From assembly GCA_016714935.1 (NCBI GenBank), contig JADKBU010000005.1, positions 62,001 to 126,000 on the forward strand: a DNA stretch of 64,000 nt, written 5' to 3'. The DNA is from Candidatus Accumulibacter propinquus. GTDB lineage: Bacteria; Pseudomonadota; Gammaproteobacteria; Burkholderiales; Rhodocyclaceae. Numbering within the stretch: the first letter of the stretch is position 1; each line of letters begins with the position of its first letter. The notes below the pieces were generated by a model. It saw nothing but the letters and a program-made list of their open reading frames with translations, was not told the origin of the DNA and did not search any database. Below are positions 29,186 through 38,606 of the stretch, one piece after another. A program made the position numbers and the translations under genes.

Positions 29186-30231
29186 TGGCCGTTTCCGGCC
29201 TGGCGCGGCGCCTCCCCGGCTGGTGGTACCAGCGTCGCCTGGTCGTCGCCTTGTGGCCGCTGCTGCCGGTATCCTGGCTGTTCGGCGTACTCGGCCGGTT
29301 GCGGCGCGGCCTTTACCGCTGCGGCGTGCTGCGTACCGATCACCTGCCGGTGCCGGTGGTCGTGGTCGGAAACCTGACCATAGGCGGTAGCGGCAAGACC
29401 CCGCTGGTACTGTGGCTGGTCAGTCGTTTGCGCGACCAAGGCTGGTTCCCGGGTATCATCAGTCGCGGCTACGGTGGATCTGGCGAGTCGGTGCGTCCGG
29501 TATTGCCTTCCTCGCCTTGCTCGGTGGTCGGTGACGAGCCCCTGATGCTGGCCAGGCGCAGTGGTGTGCCGGTCTTCGTCGGTCGTGATCGCTTCGCCGT
29601 CGGGCAGGCTCTGCTGGCAGCACACCCTGAATGTAACGTCATCGTCGCCGACGACGGCCTGCAGCACTACCGTCTGCCGCGCGCGGTCGAGTTGGTGGTG
29701 TTCGACGGACGCGGCATTGGTAACGGCCACCTGCTGCCGGCTGGCCCCTTGCGCGAGCCCTTGCGGCGTTTGTCGGGGGTGGCCGCGGTGATCTGGAACG
29801 GTCTGCCGGAGGCGCGTGCCGCGACGGCTGCCCGACACTTGCCGCAGTTCGAAATGCAACTGGTCGGCGAGCGCTTCGTCGCCGCGGCCGGCGCACGGCG
29901 CGTCTGCGATGCCCCCTCACTGATGAACCGCAAACTGTACGCGATGGCCGGGATCGGCGATCCGCAGCGATTTTTCCGGCAGTTGCGAACCCTGGGACTC
30001 GATTTCGAAGAGCATCCCTTTCCGGATCACCATTCGTACGTCGCCGGGGATCTGGCTTTCGCCCAGGACGGCGTGCTGCTGATGACCGAAAAGGATGCGG
30101 TAAAATGCGCCAATCTGGCCACCGGCGAGGCCTGGGTGCTGCCGGTCGAGGCGGTGATCGGCACACCGCCCGGTCATGCTGGTCTGTTCGAGACAATTCT
30201 GGAGAAACTCCATGGACGCACGCCTGCTTGA
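29185..30231 (+). CDS. lpxK: tetraacyldisaccharide 4'-kinase
   Basis: A 348-residue membrane-associated kinase that phosphorylates the 4' position of the lipid A precursor to give lipid IVA. It has an N-terminal amphipathic/membrane segment (LVVALWPLLPVSWLFGVLG), the Walker A motif VVVGNLTIGGSGKTP, ISRGYGGSGE, GDEPLMLARRSGVPVFVGRDR and VADDGLQHYRL. It is embedded between exbD and the Trm112-like gene, as in other Betaproteobacteria. Confidence 0.95.
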   Translation: MAVSGLARRLPGWWYQRRLVVALWPLLPVSWLFGVLGRLRRGLYRCGVLRTDHLPVPVVVVGNLTIGGSGKTPLVLWLVSRLRDQGWFPGIISRGYGGSGESVRPVLPSSPCSVVGDEPLMLARRSGVPVFVGRDRFAVGQALLAAHPECNVIVADDGLQHYRLPRAVELVVFDGRGIGNGHLLPAGPLREPLRRLSGVAAVIWNGLPEARAATAARHLPQFEMQLVGERFVAAAGARRVCDAPSLMNRKLYAMAGIGDPQRFFRQLRTLGLDFEEHPFPDHHSYVAGDLAFAQDGVLLMTEKDAVKCANLATGEAWVLPVEAVIGTPPGHAGLFETILEKLHGRTPA

Positions 30232-30388
30232 TATTCTTGTCTGCCCGGTCTGCAAGGCCAATCTGGAGTACCGCAAGGCACGCGCCGAACTGGTGTGCAA
30301 ACCGTGCCGCCTGGCTTTTCCGATCCGTGACGGCATCCCGATCATGCTCGAAGACGAGGCGCGCCAGTTGCCGAGCGAAGATCGTTGA
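30212..30388 (+). CDS. Trm112-like small zinc-ribbon protein (YcaR type)
   Basis: A 58-residue protein (MDARLLDILVCPVCKANLEY) with four Cys in two pairs (CPVC and CKPC), consistent with a zinc ribbon, and the conserved RDGIPIMLEDEAR ending. It overlaps the end of lpxK by 20 bases and has a GGAG ribosome site 8 bases before the ATG. Relatives are regularly found between lpxK and kdsB; their function is not established. Confidence 0.85.
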   Translation: MDARLLDILVCPVCKANLEYRKARAELVCKPCRLAFPIRDGIPIMLEDEARQLPSEDR

Positions 30389-31209
30389 ATACCTCGGATG
30401 GTTCCAGTGACGAAGTCGCGGAGTGCGCAAGGGCCGGAGCGCACCTGCCGTTCAAGGTGGTCATTCCCGCCCGTTACGGATCGACGCGCCTGCCGGCCAA
30501 GCCCTTGCTGGATCTCGGCGGCAAGCCGATGGTCGTGCGCGTGGCCGAGCGCGCACTGTTGTCGGGAGCCGAGGAGGTGGTGGTGGCCACCGACCACCGG
30601 GACGTGCTGGCCGCGGCCGAGCGGCACGGCCTGAGAGCCTTGCTGACGCGTACCGAACACGCCAGCGGCACCGATCGTCTCGCCGAGGTGGTCGAGTTGT
30701 CGGGCTGGAGCGACGATACGACGGTGGTGAACGTGCAGGGTGACGAACCCCTGATCGATCCCGGATTGATCACCCTGACCGCGGCTCGTCTGGCGACAAG
30801 CGGCGCCGATATCGCCACGGTGGCTCATCCTGTAGCCGATGCGGCCGACTTCTTCAACCCGCATGTCGTCAAGGTGGTGCTCACGGCGAGCGGCGATGCG
30901 CTGTATTTCTCGCGCGCACCGATTCCCTATGCGCGCGACCACTTTGCGCGCGAGGCCGGTGGCGAAACCCTGCCTCCCGGGATGCACGCCTACCGGCATG
31001 TCGGCCTGTACGCCTATCGCGCGCGCTTCCTGCGCACCTACGCCGGCCTGGCGCCGTCACCGCTCGAATCGCTGGAGGCACTCGAACAATTGCGTGCCTT
31101 GTGGCATGGCTTCCGCATCAGCGTGACGATTGCCGATCACCTGCCACTCGCCGGTGTAGACACCCCGGAGGACGCCCGTCGCTTGCAGGAATGGTTCGAA
31201 AAGGTTTGA
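30385..31209 (+). CDS. kdsB: 3-deoxy-manno-octulosonate cytidylyltransferase
   Basis: KdsB activates KDO to CMP-KDO for lipopolysaccharide core synthesis. Motifs are VIPARYGSTRLPAKPLLDLGGKPM, EHASGTDRLAEV, VVNVQGDEPLIDP, YFSRAPIPYARD and HVGLYAYRARFL. The TTG at 30385 overlaps the preceding stop and gives an N-terminal extension of about 22 residues over E. coli KdsB. An internal GTG at about 30457 would give a shorter-than-usual start. The exact start is therefore uncertain, but the function is not. Confidence 0.93.
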   Translation: MNTSDGSSDEVAECARAGAHLPFKVVIPARYGSTRLPAKPLLDLGGKPMVVRVAERALLSGAEEVVVATDHRDVLAAAERHGLRALLTRTEHASGTDRLAEVVELSGWSDDTTVVNVQGDEPLIDPGLITLTAARLATSGADIATVAHPVADAADFFNPHVVKVVLTASGDALYFSRAPIPYARDHFAREAGGETLPPGMHAYRHVGLYAYRARFLRTYAGLAPSPLESLEALEQLRALWHGFRISVTIADHLPLAGVDTPEDARRLQEWFEKV

Positions 31210-31279
31210 CCGTGCGCCCATTTGAGGGTAAGTTTCCGCCTGTTGACCACGACAACGTGATGCTGCGGTCCCGTAATTG

Positions 31280-31293
31280 AGATACAAGTATCT
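31280..31293. promoter_or_regulatory. dyad upstream of adk
   Basis: AGATAC-AA-GTATCT is a perfect 6-base inverted repeat lying 47 bases before the adk ATG, in the 131-base kdsB-adk gap. It may be a regulator site. I see no well-spaced -35/-10 pair beside it. Confidence 0.35.
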
Positions 31294-31340
31294 GAAATAC
31301 CGGACAAACTGTTTCATTTGATTTTCTCAAAAGGCGAACC

Positions 31341-31994
31341 ATGAAACTCATCCTGCTAGGCGCGCCAGGTGCCGGCAAGGGCACCCAAGCCCAGTTCATT
31401 CGTGAAAAATTCAGCATCCCGCAGATCTCCACCGGTGACATGCTGCGCGCGGCAGTGAAAGCCGGTACTGCTCTCGGCCTGGCAGCGAAGCAGGTCATGG
31501 ACGCCGGCGGCCTGGTGTCGGACGAGATCATCATCGGTCTGGTCAGCGACCGCCTGCAGCAGGATGATTGCCAGGCGGGTTATCTGTTTGACGGTTTTCC
31601 GCGCACTCTGCCGCAAGCAGAGGCGATGAAGGTCGCCGGTGTGGCGCTCGACTATGTTCTCGAGATCGACGTTGCCGACGAAGAGATCATTGAACGGATG
31701 AGCGGTCGTCGGGTGCATCCGGGTTCCGGTCGCACCTACCACATCCGCTTCAATCCGCCACGGGTGGCAGGCAAGGACGATGTCACCGGCGAAGACCTGA
31801 TTCAGCGCGATGACGACCAGGAAGAAACGGTCAGGAAAAGGCTGCAGGTTTACCACTCGCAAACCAAGCCGCTGCTCGATTATTACCGGGACTGGGCTGC
31901 AAGTGGCGATCCCAGGGCGCCGAAGTGCCGCAGAATTGCCGGTGTCGGAAGCGTCGACGACATCCGGAAGGCGGCTTTCGAGGCCTTGCAGTAA
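31341..31994 (+). CDS. adk: adenylate kinase
   Basis: This 217-residue long-form enzyme balances ATP, ADP and AMP. It shows the P-loop LLGAPGAGKGTQAQ, the AMP-binding segment STGDMLRAAVKAGT, DGFPRTLPQAEAM, the LID start RRVHPGSGRTYHIRFNPP and DVTGEDLIQRDDDQEETVRKRL. The LID lacks a zinc Cys cluster, as in other Gram-negative enzymes. It closes the exbBD-lpxK-kdsB-adk cluster. Confidence 0.97.
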   Translation: MKLILLGAPGAGKGTQAQFIREKFSIPQISTGDMLRAAVKAGTALGLAAKQVMDAGGLVSDEIIIGLVSDRLQQDDCQAGYLFDGFPRTLPQAEAMKVAGVALDYVLEIDVADEEIIERMSGRRVHPGSGRTYHIRFNPPRVAGKDDVTGEDLIQRDDDQEETVRKRLQVYHSQTKPLLDYYRDWAASGDPRAPKCRRIAGVGSVDDIRKAAFEALQ

Positions 31995-32204
31995 CCGGTC
32001 GTACTCCCCGAGTCATACCACGGCGCCACCACGCACAGTTTCGGCGGCGCCGATCCTGTCGTTTCGCCAGCGCCGTGACGGCCCTGCAGGACCGGGGGGG
32101 GTTGCCGATTTAGCGTTGTTTGTTTCGTCGTTCAGCTGTAGGGAAAGACCGGCCCGTGGGGACTCTCCGGGAGGTTTGGGTCACTTTAGAGAGGGAGGTT
32201 GCTT

Positions 32205-34622
32205 ATGTCTTCAGGTTTGATGTTCGCGCTGATATGCGCGGTCATTGCGGTGCTTTATGGCGCAGCAATGACGAAGTGGATTCTCTCGTTGCCAGCCGGC
32301 AACCCACGTATGCAGGAAATCGCCAAAGCCATCCAGGAAGGTGCCTCGGCTTATCTCGCCAAGCAGTACACGACCATCGGCCTCGTCGGGGCCGTACTTT
32401 TTGTGTTGATCTGGTTTGCCCTGGGCAAACTGATGGCCATAGGCTTTCTGATCGGTGCGGTATTGTCGGGTGCTACCGGATTCATCGGCATGAACGTTTC
32501 GGTGCGCGCCAACGTGCGTACCGCCGAAGCGGCACGCAGCGGCATTTCTGCGGCGCTCGACGTGGCCTTCAAGGGCGGTGCGATTACCGGCATGCTGGTC
32601 GTCGGTCTGGGCCTGCTTGGCGTCGCTGGTTACTACGCCTTCCTCAAGGGCGGCGCAGTTGACTTTCAGCACAGCGTCGAACCGCTGGTTGGCCTGGCCT
32701 TCGGCGGCTCGCTGATCTCGATCTTCGCCCGACTGGGTGGTGGCATCTTCACCAAGGGTGCGGACGTCGGTGCCGACCTGGTCGGCAAGGTCGAAGCCGG
32801 AATTCCGGAAGATGATCCGCGCAACCCGGCGGTGATTGCCGACAACGTCGGCGACAACGTCGGCGACTGTGCCGGCATGGCCGCCGACCTCTTCGAGACC
32901 TACGCGGTCACCGTCGTCGCGACGATGGTGCTCAGCGCGATGATGCTCAAGGGGGTCGTCGGTGCCAACGACAACCTGATCGTCTATCCGCTGGTGCTTG
33001 GCGGAGTGTCGATCATTGCCTCGATCATCGGCTGTTTCTTCGTCAAGGCCAGCGATGGCGGCAAGATCATGAACGCCCTCTACCGCGGCTTGGCCGTGGC
33101 CGGCGTGCTGGCGCTGATTGCCTTCTATCCGGTCACCACCTACCTGCTCGGCAACGGCGTTACCCTCGCCGACGGCACCCTGATCACCTCGATGAACATC
33201 TTCTGGGCAGCGTCCGTCGGGCTGGTACTCACCGGATTGCTGGTGTGGATCACCGAGTACTACACCGGTACCGACTTCTCGCCGGTCAAGCGCGTCGCTG
33301 AAGCTTCGACCACCGGCCACGGGACCAACATCATCGCCGGTCTGGCCGTTTCGATGAAGGCTTGCGCCCTGCCGGTGATCTCGGTCTGCGCCGCGATCTA
33401 CATCACCTATGCGCTGGCTGGCCTGTACGGTATCGCCATCGCCGCCACCTCGATGCTGTCGATGACCGGCATCATCGTGGCACTCGACGCCTACGGTCCG
33501 ATCACCGACAACGCCGGCGGTATCGCCGAGATGTCCGGTCTGCCCAAGTCGGTGCGCGACGTGACCGATCCGCTAGACGCCGTCGGCAATACCACCAAGG
33601 CAGTGACCAAGGGCTACGCCATCGGTTCTGCGGGCCTGGCAGCGCTGGTGCTTTTTGCCGACTACACGCACGCTCTGGAAACCAATTTCGGCGGCAGCCT
33701 GCGTTTCGATCTTTCCGATCACATGGTGATCATCGGCCTCTTCCTCGGTGGCCTGATCCCTTACCTGTTCGCGGCCATGGCCATGGAGGCGGTGGGCCGT
33801 GCGGCCGGTGCCGTGGTCATCGAAGTGCGTCGGCAGTTCAAGGAAATCAAGGGCATCATGGAAGGCAAGGCCAAGCCTGATTACTCGCGTGCGGTCGGCA
33901 TGTTGACCGCCGCGGCGATCCGGGAAATGATCGTGCCATCGCTGCTGCCGGTGCTCGTGCCGGTGCTGGTGGGTCTGCTGCTCGGGCCGAAGGCGCTTGG
34001 CGGACTGTTGATGGGGACCATCATCACCGGCCTGTTCGTGGCCATCTCGATGACCACCGGTGGTGGCGCATGGGATAACGCCAAGAAGTACATCGAGGAC
34101 GGCCATTTTGGCGGCAAGGGTTCCGATGCCCACAAAGCGTCGGTGACCGGCGACACCGTCGGCGACCCCTACAAGGATACGGCAGGTCCGGCGGTCAACC
34201 CGCTGATCAAGATCATCAACATCGTTGCCCTGATGATCGTGCCCTTGATGGTACCCGCGTCGGCGGCCAAGCCGGTTGCAGCCGCCGCCCCGGCCACCGC
34301 GGCGGTGACCGTGCAGGTCGCCAAGCTCTACTTCGCGGTTGGCGTGGCGGAAGTGCCGGCCGATGCCGGCAAGACGCTCGAAGGCGTTGTCGCTCATGCC
34401 AAGGCCAATCCCTCGGCCAAACTGGTGATCGCCGGCTTCCACGACACCAGCGGCAGCCAGGCAGCCAATGAAGAAGTCGCCAAGAACCGTGCCAAGGCCG
34501 TACGTGACGCGCTCAAGAACGTCGGCATTGCCGAGGAACGGATCGAGTTGAAAAAGCCCGAGGTGACCACCGGTACCGGCGATCCCGCCGAAGCGCGTCG
34601 CGTCGAGGTGAGTGTGCAATAA
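32205..34622 (+). CDS. hppA: H+-translocating pyrophosphatase with C-terminal OmpA-like domain
   Basis: An 805-residue protein. Residues 1 to about 690 are a membrane pyrophosphatase with about 16 helices and the pyrophosphate-binding signature DVGADLVGKVEAGIPEDDPR followed by DNVGDNVGDCAGMAADLFE. The motif GNTTKAVTKGYA carries Lys where K+-dependent enzymes have Ala, which indicates the K+-independent H+-pumping class. After an Ala/Pro linker (about 690-705) comes an OmpA/MotB-type domain: LYFAVGVAEVPADA, then GFHDTSGSQAANEEVAKNRAKAVRDAL. Both termini of these pumps face the periplasm, so the domain could touch peptidoglycan. ATG at 32205 has GGGAGG 5-6 bases upstream. A strong terminator follows. 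Confidence 0.93.
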   Translation: MSSGLMFALICAVIAVLYGAAMTKWILSLPAGNPRMQEIAKAIQEGASAYLAKQYTTIGLVGAVLFVLIWFALGKLMAIGFLIGAVLSGATGFIGMNVSVRANVRTAEAARSGISAALDVAFKGGAITGMLVVGLGLLGVAGYYAFLKGGAVDFQHSVEPLVGLAFGGSLISIFARLGGGIFTKGADVGADLVGKVEAGIPEDDPRNPAVIADNVGDNVGDCAGMAADLFETYAVTVVATMVLSAMMLKGVVGANDNLIVYPLVLGGVSIIASIIGCFFVKASDGGKIMNALYRGLAVAGVLALIAFYPVTTYLLGNGVTLADGTLITSMNIFWAASVGLVLTGLLVWITEYYTGTDFSPVKRVAEASTTGHGTNIIAGLAVSMKACALPVISVCAAIYITYALAGLYGIAIAATSMLSMTGIIVALDAYGPITDNAGGIAEMSGLPKSVRDVTDPLDAVGNTTKAVTKGYAIGSAGLAALVLFADYTHALETNFGGSLRFDLSDHMVIIGLFLGGLIPYLFAAMAMEAVGRAAGAVVIEVRRQFKEIKGIMEGKAKPDYSRAVGMLTAAAIREMIVPSLLPVLVPVLVGLLLGPKALGGLLMGTIITGLFVAISMTTGGGAWDNAKKYIEDGHFGGKGSDAHKASVTGDTVGDPYKDTAGPAVNPLIKIINIVALMIVPLMVPASAAKPVAAAAPATAAVTVQVAKLYFAVGVAEVPADAGKTLEGVVAHAKANPSAKLVIAGFHDTSGSQAANEEVAKNRAKAVRDALKNVGIAEERIELKKPEVTTGTGDPAEARRVEVSVQ

Positions 34623-35000
34623 CCCTTCGTCGTGCAGCGGCAGGCACACGCCGCTGCCGGAGAAAAGGAAACGGGCCGCAGTAGCGGCCCGTTTCCTTTT
34701 CTGGCATCGGGCCGCGATAGGCTATGGCAAGGGCCCCCATGATGCGCAGCAGGCTGCTGTGGAGATCGCGTTGACGCCCACACGGACAAGCGACCTGCAC
34801 CCGGATCGGTACTGGAGTACGAATTCGATCCGCACATCTCCTGTAAAAAGGATAATCGTTATGATGTGCGCTGTATTCGGAAAGCCATTCCGGAGGCGAG
34901 TTGCGATTCAACAAGCTTCCGGTCGTGCCGTTGCCGCCATCGTCGTCCGCGGTGTTCCACCGCCGTGGCGCCGAAGCCGGCGAGTAAACGTGGGGGGACC
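34623..35000. other. intergenic region between hppA and the diguanylate cyclase gene
   Basis: 378 bases. The first part holds the strong hppA terminator (34661-34702). Further on is a small palindrome GTACT-GG-AGTAC (34809-34820) and a GATAAT (34851-34856) that could be a -10 element for the GGDEF gene; no good -35 was found. An open frame from 34866 continues into the GGDEF gene, but its composition there is that of non-coding DNA. Confidence 0.5.
34661..34702 (+). terminator. strong hairpin terminator after hppA
   Basis: A perfect 19-base-pair stem (34661-34679 with 34684-34702) closed by an AGTA loop. Its outer part is A-rich on the left and CCTTTTCT on the right, giving the U-rich tail of an intrinsic terminator. 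It lies 39 bases after the hppA stop. Confidence 0.85.
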
Positions 35001-36065
35001 ATGAGCAAGGGCGAGAGACGGGCAATGGCGACCGATTTGGCCGGGTCGGGCGGCAAGATTCTCGCGGGCGGGTTTTCGCAGCGGCTTTGCCGGCGGCTGA
35101 CGGAGTGCATCGCCGCCCTGGTCGCACTGGAGAAGATTGCCTCTCCGATCGTCCCCTATATCGCCGCCTGGCGCGAGCACGAGAAGATCATCTGGTATGA
35201 ATACGTCGGCGCGCGGTTTCTCGCCCTTCTCGGCTGCGAGCGGCGGGAAGTCGACGAGGTTTTTCGGCAAAGTATCGTCGATCGACGGCTTTACCGTTAC
35301 GCGGATCGGGAGAGCAAGGTCGAGGAGGATATCGTGACGCGGGCGGAGCTGCGTGGCGAGCAGGCCAGCTTGCGCGAGGAAGTGAAAAAGGCCGGGGCAG
35401 TGGAGTGTGTCTACCAACTGGCCTTGCCGGGAGGGAAGAAGATTTGGTTGAAGGACCAGGCCAACATCGAGGTCTTTGTCGAGGACCAGATCTGTCTCTC
35501 CATGGGCTGCCTGACCGAGGTCACCAAGGAGATGGAACAGAAGCATCTGCTGGAAAGAATCGGCTATTTCGACGAGCTGACCAAGTTGCCGAAACGAACC
35601 ATCCTGCAGCGGATTATCGAGATGAATATCGGTAACCTCCACCGCGGCCATATCAACGATTTTGTCTTTCTGTTGCTGGACCTCGATTACTTCAAGACGG
35701 TGAACGACATCCATGGCCATCAGGCCGGGGACCAGGTATTGGTCAGCCTGGCGAACGTGATGCGCGCCACCAAGCGGCATGAGGATGAGATCGGTCGCTA
35801 TGGCGGCGAGGAGTTTTACGGGATCTCAGTCGGCGGCTTGAAGAACGGCGTCCAGTTTGCCGAGCGCTTGCGACTGGCGGTGGCCAAAACCGATTTCATT
35901 TTCAACCGTGAGCGGATCCCGGTCACCGTATCCGTCGGCCTGGTCGCGGCGAGCCAACTCGCGGGAGTGGAGAAAATCAGTGTCGAGGAGTTGGTGCGGG
36001 TTGCCGACAGGCGCTTGTATGTGGCCAAGGAAGAGGGGCGGAATCGGGTGGTATTTCGAGGCTGA
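35001..36065 (+). CDS. diguanylate cyclase (GGDEF domain) with N-terminal sensory region
   Basis: A 354-residue cytoplasmic protein. Residues about 55-180 look like a PAS-type sensor (YVGARFLALLGCERREVDEVFRQ). After a linker helix the GGDEF domain starts at FDELTKLPKRTILQ and carries the active site RYGGEEF. An RxxD inhibitory site (RHED) lies exactly five residues before GGEEF, so product inhibition by c-di-GMP is expected. It makes c-di-GMP from GTP. ATG at 35001 follows a GGGGGGA run. The PilZ protein at 60123 is a possible effector, though distant. Confidence 0.88.
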   Translation: MSKGERRAMATDLAGSGGKILAGGFSQRLCRRLTECIAALVALEKIASPIVPYIAAWREHEKIIWYEYVGARFLALLGCERREVDEVFRQSIVDRRLYRYADRESKVEEDIVTRAELRGEQASLREEVKKAGAVECVYQLALPGGKKIWLKDQANIEVFVEDQICLSMGCLTEVTKEMEQKHLLERIGYFDELTKLPKRTILQRIIEMNIGNLHRGHINDFVFLLLDLDYFKTVNDIHGHQAGDQVLVSLANVMRATKRHEDEIGRYGGEEFYGISVGGLKNGVQFAERLRLAVAKTDFIFNRERIPVTVSVGLVAASQLAGVEKISVEELVRVADRRLYVAKEEGRNRVVFRG

Positions 36066-36153
36066 CGCCCGAGGAACTGCCGGAAACGGTTTCCTGCCTT
36101 CGCCTACAGCAACCGCGCAAACCCGATCACGCGGTTGCCGCTCTGCCCGCCTC

Positions 36154-36783
36154 CTACGCCTTGAGCAGGGGATTGAGCGTGTAGGTGCCGGTCAGACTGG
36201 CCTCGGCGAGGATGTGACCGTGCATTGCCGCACGGACCTGCTGGCCGGTCAGTTTGCCCTCGACCGGCAGCGTCGGTATATCGAGAGCGAAAAGGGTAAA
36301 CACGTAGCGGTGGATGATCTCGTCGTTCCATGGCGGGCAGGGACCATCGTAGCCGTAGTAGTCGCCGCGCATGTCATTGTCGCCGGCAAACCAGTCGGTG
36401 TAGTCGTTGATTCCCTGGCGTGTGTTGTGGGGCGCATGCGGTCCGGACTTGCCGCGTGGCGTGACATCGTTGGAAAACTCGCCCTCCCTGATCTCGCGCA
36501 GACCGGCCGGCAGATCGAACAGCACCCAGTGGAAGAAATCGATGCGCGGCAGCGAGGCCGGCACTGTCCGGTTTTCCTGGTTGACGTCGTCGCCCCGGCT
36601 CGGCACATCCGGATCGTGGCAGATGAGGACGAACGACCGGGTTTCGGCGGGGATATCGCTCCACGCCAGGCGCGGGTTGCGATTGCTGCCGAGGCAGACA
36701 TGGTGCTCCGGGTCAGGGGTACAAAAGGCAAACTCACCCGGGATCGGCTGTCCATCACTGAAACTGCTGCTGGTCAATATCAT
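36154..36783 (-). CDS. YbhB/YbcL-family (PEBP, Raf kinase inhibitor-like) protein
   Basis: A 209-residue phosphatidylethanolamine-binding-protein fold. Landmarks are NRNPRLAWSDIP, the ligand-site segment FVLICHDPDVPSRGDDVNQEN, FFHWVLFDLP, DYYGYDGPCPPWNDEIIHRYVFTLFALD and GHILAEASLTGTY. The role of bacterial members is not known; no signal peptide is seen, so it is probably cytoplasmic. It converges on the diguanylate cyclase gene and lies 20 bases after murJ on the same strand. Confidence 0.9.
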   Translation of the reverse strand: MILTSSSFSDGQPIPGEFAFCTPDPEHHVCLGSNRNPRLAWSDIPAETRSFVLICHDPDVPSRGDDVNQENRTVPASLPRIDFFHWVLFDLPAGLREIREGEFSNDVTPRGKSGPHAPHNTRQGINDYTDWFAGDNDMRGDYYGYDGPCPPWNDEIIHRYVFTLFALDIPTLPVEGKLTGQQVRAAMHGHILAEASLTGTYTLNPLLKA

Positions 36784-36803
36784 CGCTCATCCTCCAGATT
36801 GAT

Positions 36804-38342
36804 TTAATCCACGGCGCTGCGTTTGAAGTCGCGCAGGCGAAAGCCTGCAACCCATAGTGTAGCGAAATAGACGCTCGCCCCGAAGCAGACGAGCAAGGAA
36901 AGATGCAACAGGCGGGTGGCGAGCGGCCAGATCAGCCAGTCGGCCGTGGCGCCACCGGCAAACCACAGCGAAACACCCATGCTCGACAAGGCGCAGGCCA
37001 GCTTGCCGTAGAACGCCAGCCAGCCCGGCTGCGGCGTATAGATGCCGAGCTGGCGCAGGCCGCGATAGAGCAGGCAGGCGTTGAGGCTCGCGGCGAGGCC
37101 GATGGACAGGGCCAGTCCAGCGTGTTCGAGCCAGCCGATCAGCAGCAGGTTCAGCACCTGTGTGACAAAGAGCGTCAGCAGGGCGATCCTGACCGGGGTG
37201 CGGATGTTCTGGCGGGCGTAGAAGCCGGGTGCCAGCACCTTCACCAGGATCAGCCCGAGCAGGCCGATGCTGTAGGCGGCCAGGGCGTCACGGGTCCTGA
37301 ACACATCGGTGGCGGTGAAGGCGCCGTGGTGGAAGAGCGTGGTGATCAGCGGCACGGCGAGAATGGCGAGCGCCAGCGCTGCCGGCGCGGCGAGAAGGAA
37401 TGTCAGGCGCAGGCCCCAGTCGAGCAGGCGGGAGTATTCCTCCGGTCGCTCGGCGGCGTGGCACTTGGCCAGCGAGGGGAGGAGCACGGTGCCCAGGGCG
37501 GCGCCGAGCATTCCGGCCGGGAACTCCATCAGGCGGTCGGCGTAGTAGAGCCAGGAGACGCTGCCGGTATTGAGGAAGGAGGCGAATACGGTGTTCAACA
37601 GCAGGCTGACCTGCGCTACCGAAACCCCGAGCACCGCCGGCGCCATCAGCCGAAAGATACGTCGTACGCCTTCGTCCTGCAGGTCGATCGAGAATCGCGG
37701 CAGCATGCCGATGCGCCGCAGGCTGGGGATCTGGAAGGCAAGTTGCAGGGCGCCGCCGATAAACACCGCCCAGCCGAGGACCATCACCGGCGGTTCGAAT
37801 TGCGGTGCGGCAAAGAGCGCCATCAGGATGAACGAGACGTTGAGCAGTACCGGCGTGAATGCCGGTACGGCAAATCGGCTCCAGGTGTTGAGAATGCCGC
37901 CGGCAAGCGCCACCAGCGACATGAACAGGATATACGGGAAAGTGAGGCGGGTGAGACTGACCGTCAGGGCGAACTTGTCCGGATCGTCGGTAAAGCCGGG
38001 TGCCGAGAGATAGACCAATAGCGGCGCGCCGGCCATGCCGAGCAGGGTGACGGCGAAGACCACCAGCAACAGCAGGCTGGCCACACGGTCGACGAGCTGC
38101 CGGGTTTCCTCGACCGGACGCGTGTTGCGATACTGGCCGAGCACGGGCACGAAAGCCTGCGAGAAGGCGCCTTCGGCAAACAGGCGGCGCAACAGGTTGG
38201 GAAGCTTGAAGGCCACAAAGAAGGCGTCGGTGAGCATGCCGGCCCCGAAGGCGCGCGCGATCACGAAGTCGCGGACAAAACCGAGGATGCGCGACAGCAG
38301 GGTCATGCTGCTGACGGTAGCGAGAGTCTTCAGGAGGTTCAT
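36804..38342 (-). CDS. murJ: lipid II flippase
   Basis: A 512-residue MOP-superfamily protein with about 14 membrane helices. The N-terminus MNLLKTLATVSSMTLLSRILGFVRDFVIARAFG is diagnostic for MurJ/MviN. It also has KLPNLLRRLFAEGAFSQAFVPVL and LAPGFYARQNIRTPVRIA. It moves lipid-linked peptidoglycan precursor across the inner membrane. rpsT, often next to murJ, is not seen in the 264 bases upstream. Confidence 0.95.
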   Translation of the reverse strand: MNLLKTLATVSSMTLLSRILGFVRDFVIARAFGAGMLTDAFFVAFKLPNLLRRLFAEGAFSQAFVPVLGQYRNTRPVEETRQLVDRVASLLLLVVFAVTLLGMAGAPLLVYLSAPGFTDDPDKFALTVSLTRLTFPYILFMSLVALAGGILNTWSRFAVPAFTPVLLNVSFILMALFAAPQFEPPVMVLGWAVFIGGALQLAFQIPSLRRIGMLPRFSIDLQDEGVRRIFRLMAPAVLGVSVAQVSLLLNTVFASFLNTGSVSWLYYADRLMEFPAGMLGAALGTVLLPSLAKCHAAERPEEYSRLLDWGLRLTFLLAAPAALALAILAVPLITTLFHHGAFTATDVFRTRDALAAYSIGLLGLILVKVLAPGFYARQNIRTPVRIALLTLFVTQVLNLLLIGWLEHAGLALSIGLAASLNACLLYRGLRQLGIYTPQPGWLAFYGKLACALSSMGVSLWFAGGATADWLIWPLATRLLHLSLLVCFGASVYFATLWVAGFRLRDFKRSAVD

Positions 38343-38606
38343 GCGGGATCCGGAGGCGCGGCAAGCGCAAAGCCCGTCATCTTAGCCCCTGAACGCTGCC
38401 AGGCAAAACGTGCCATGCCGTTCGCCAGCCCTGACCATGAGCCGGCCGGCTCGGACCCGCAGGCCGGTGACTCCTGCTTTCGCCGTCGGTGTGGTCAGAT
38501 CGCGGCGGACTGCCGGAAAAGGAGAGCTTGCGGCGTGGGTGGCGTGGGGTCCGAGAGGAAACTTTCGGGTGGTCGTGGGTGACATACCGGTTACGCGCAG
38601 TCCCGC

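Noticed and set aside
38343..38606. Search for rpsT next to murJ
   Set aside because: Neither strand encodes an S20-like protein; the short open frames have no recognisable motifs.
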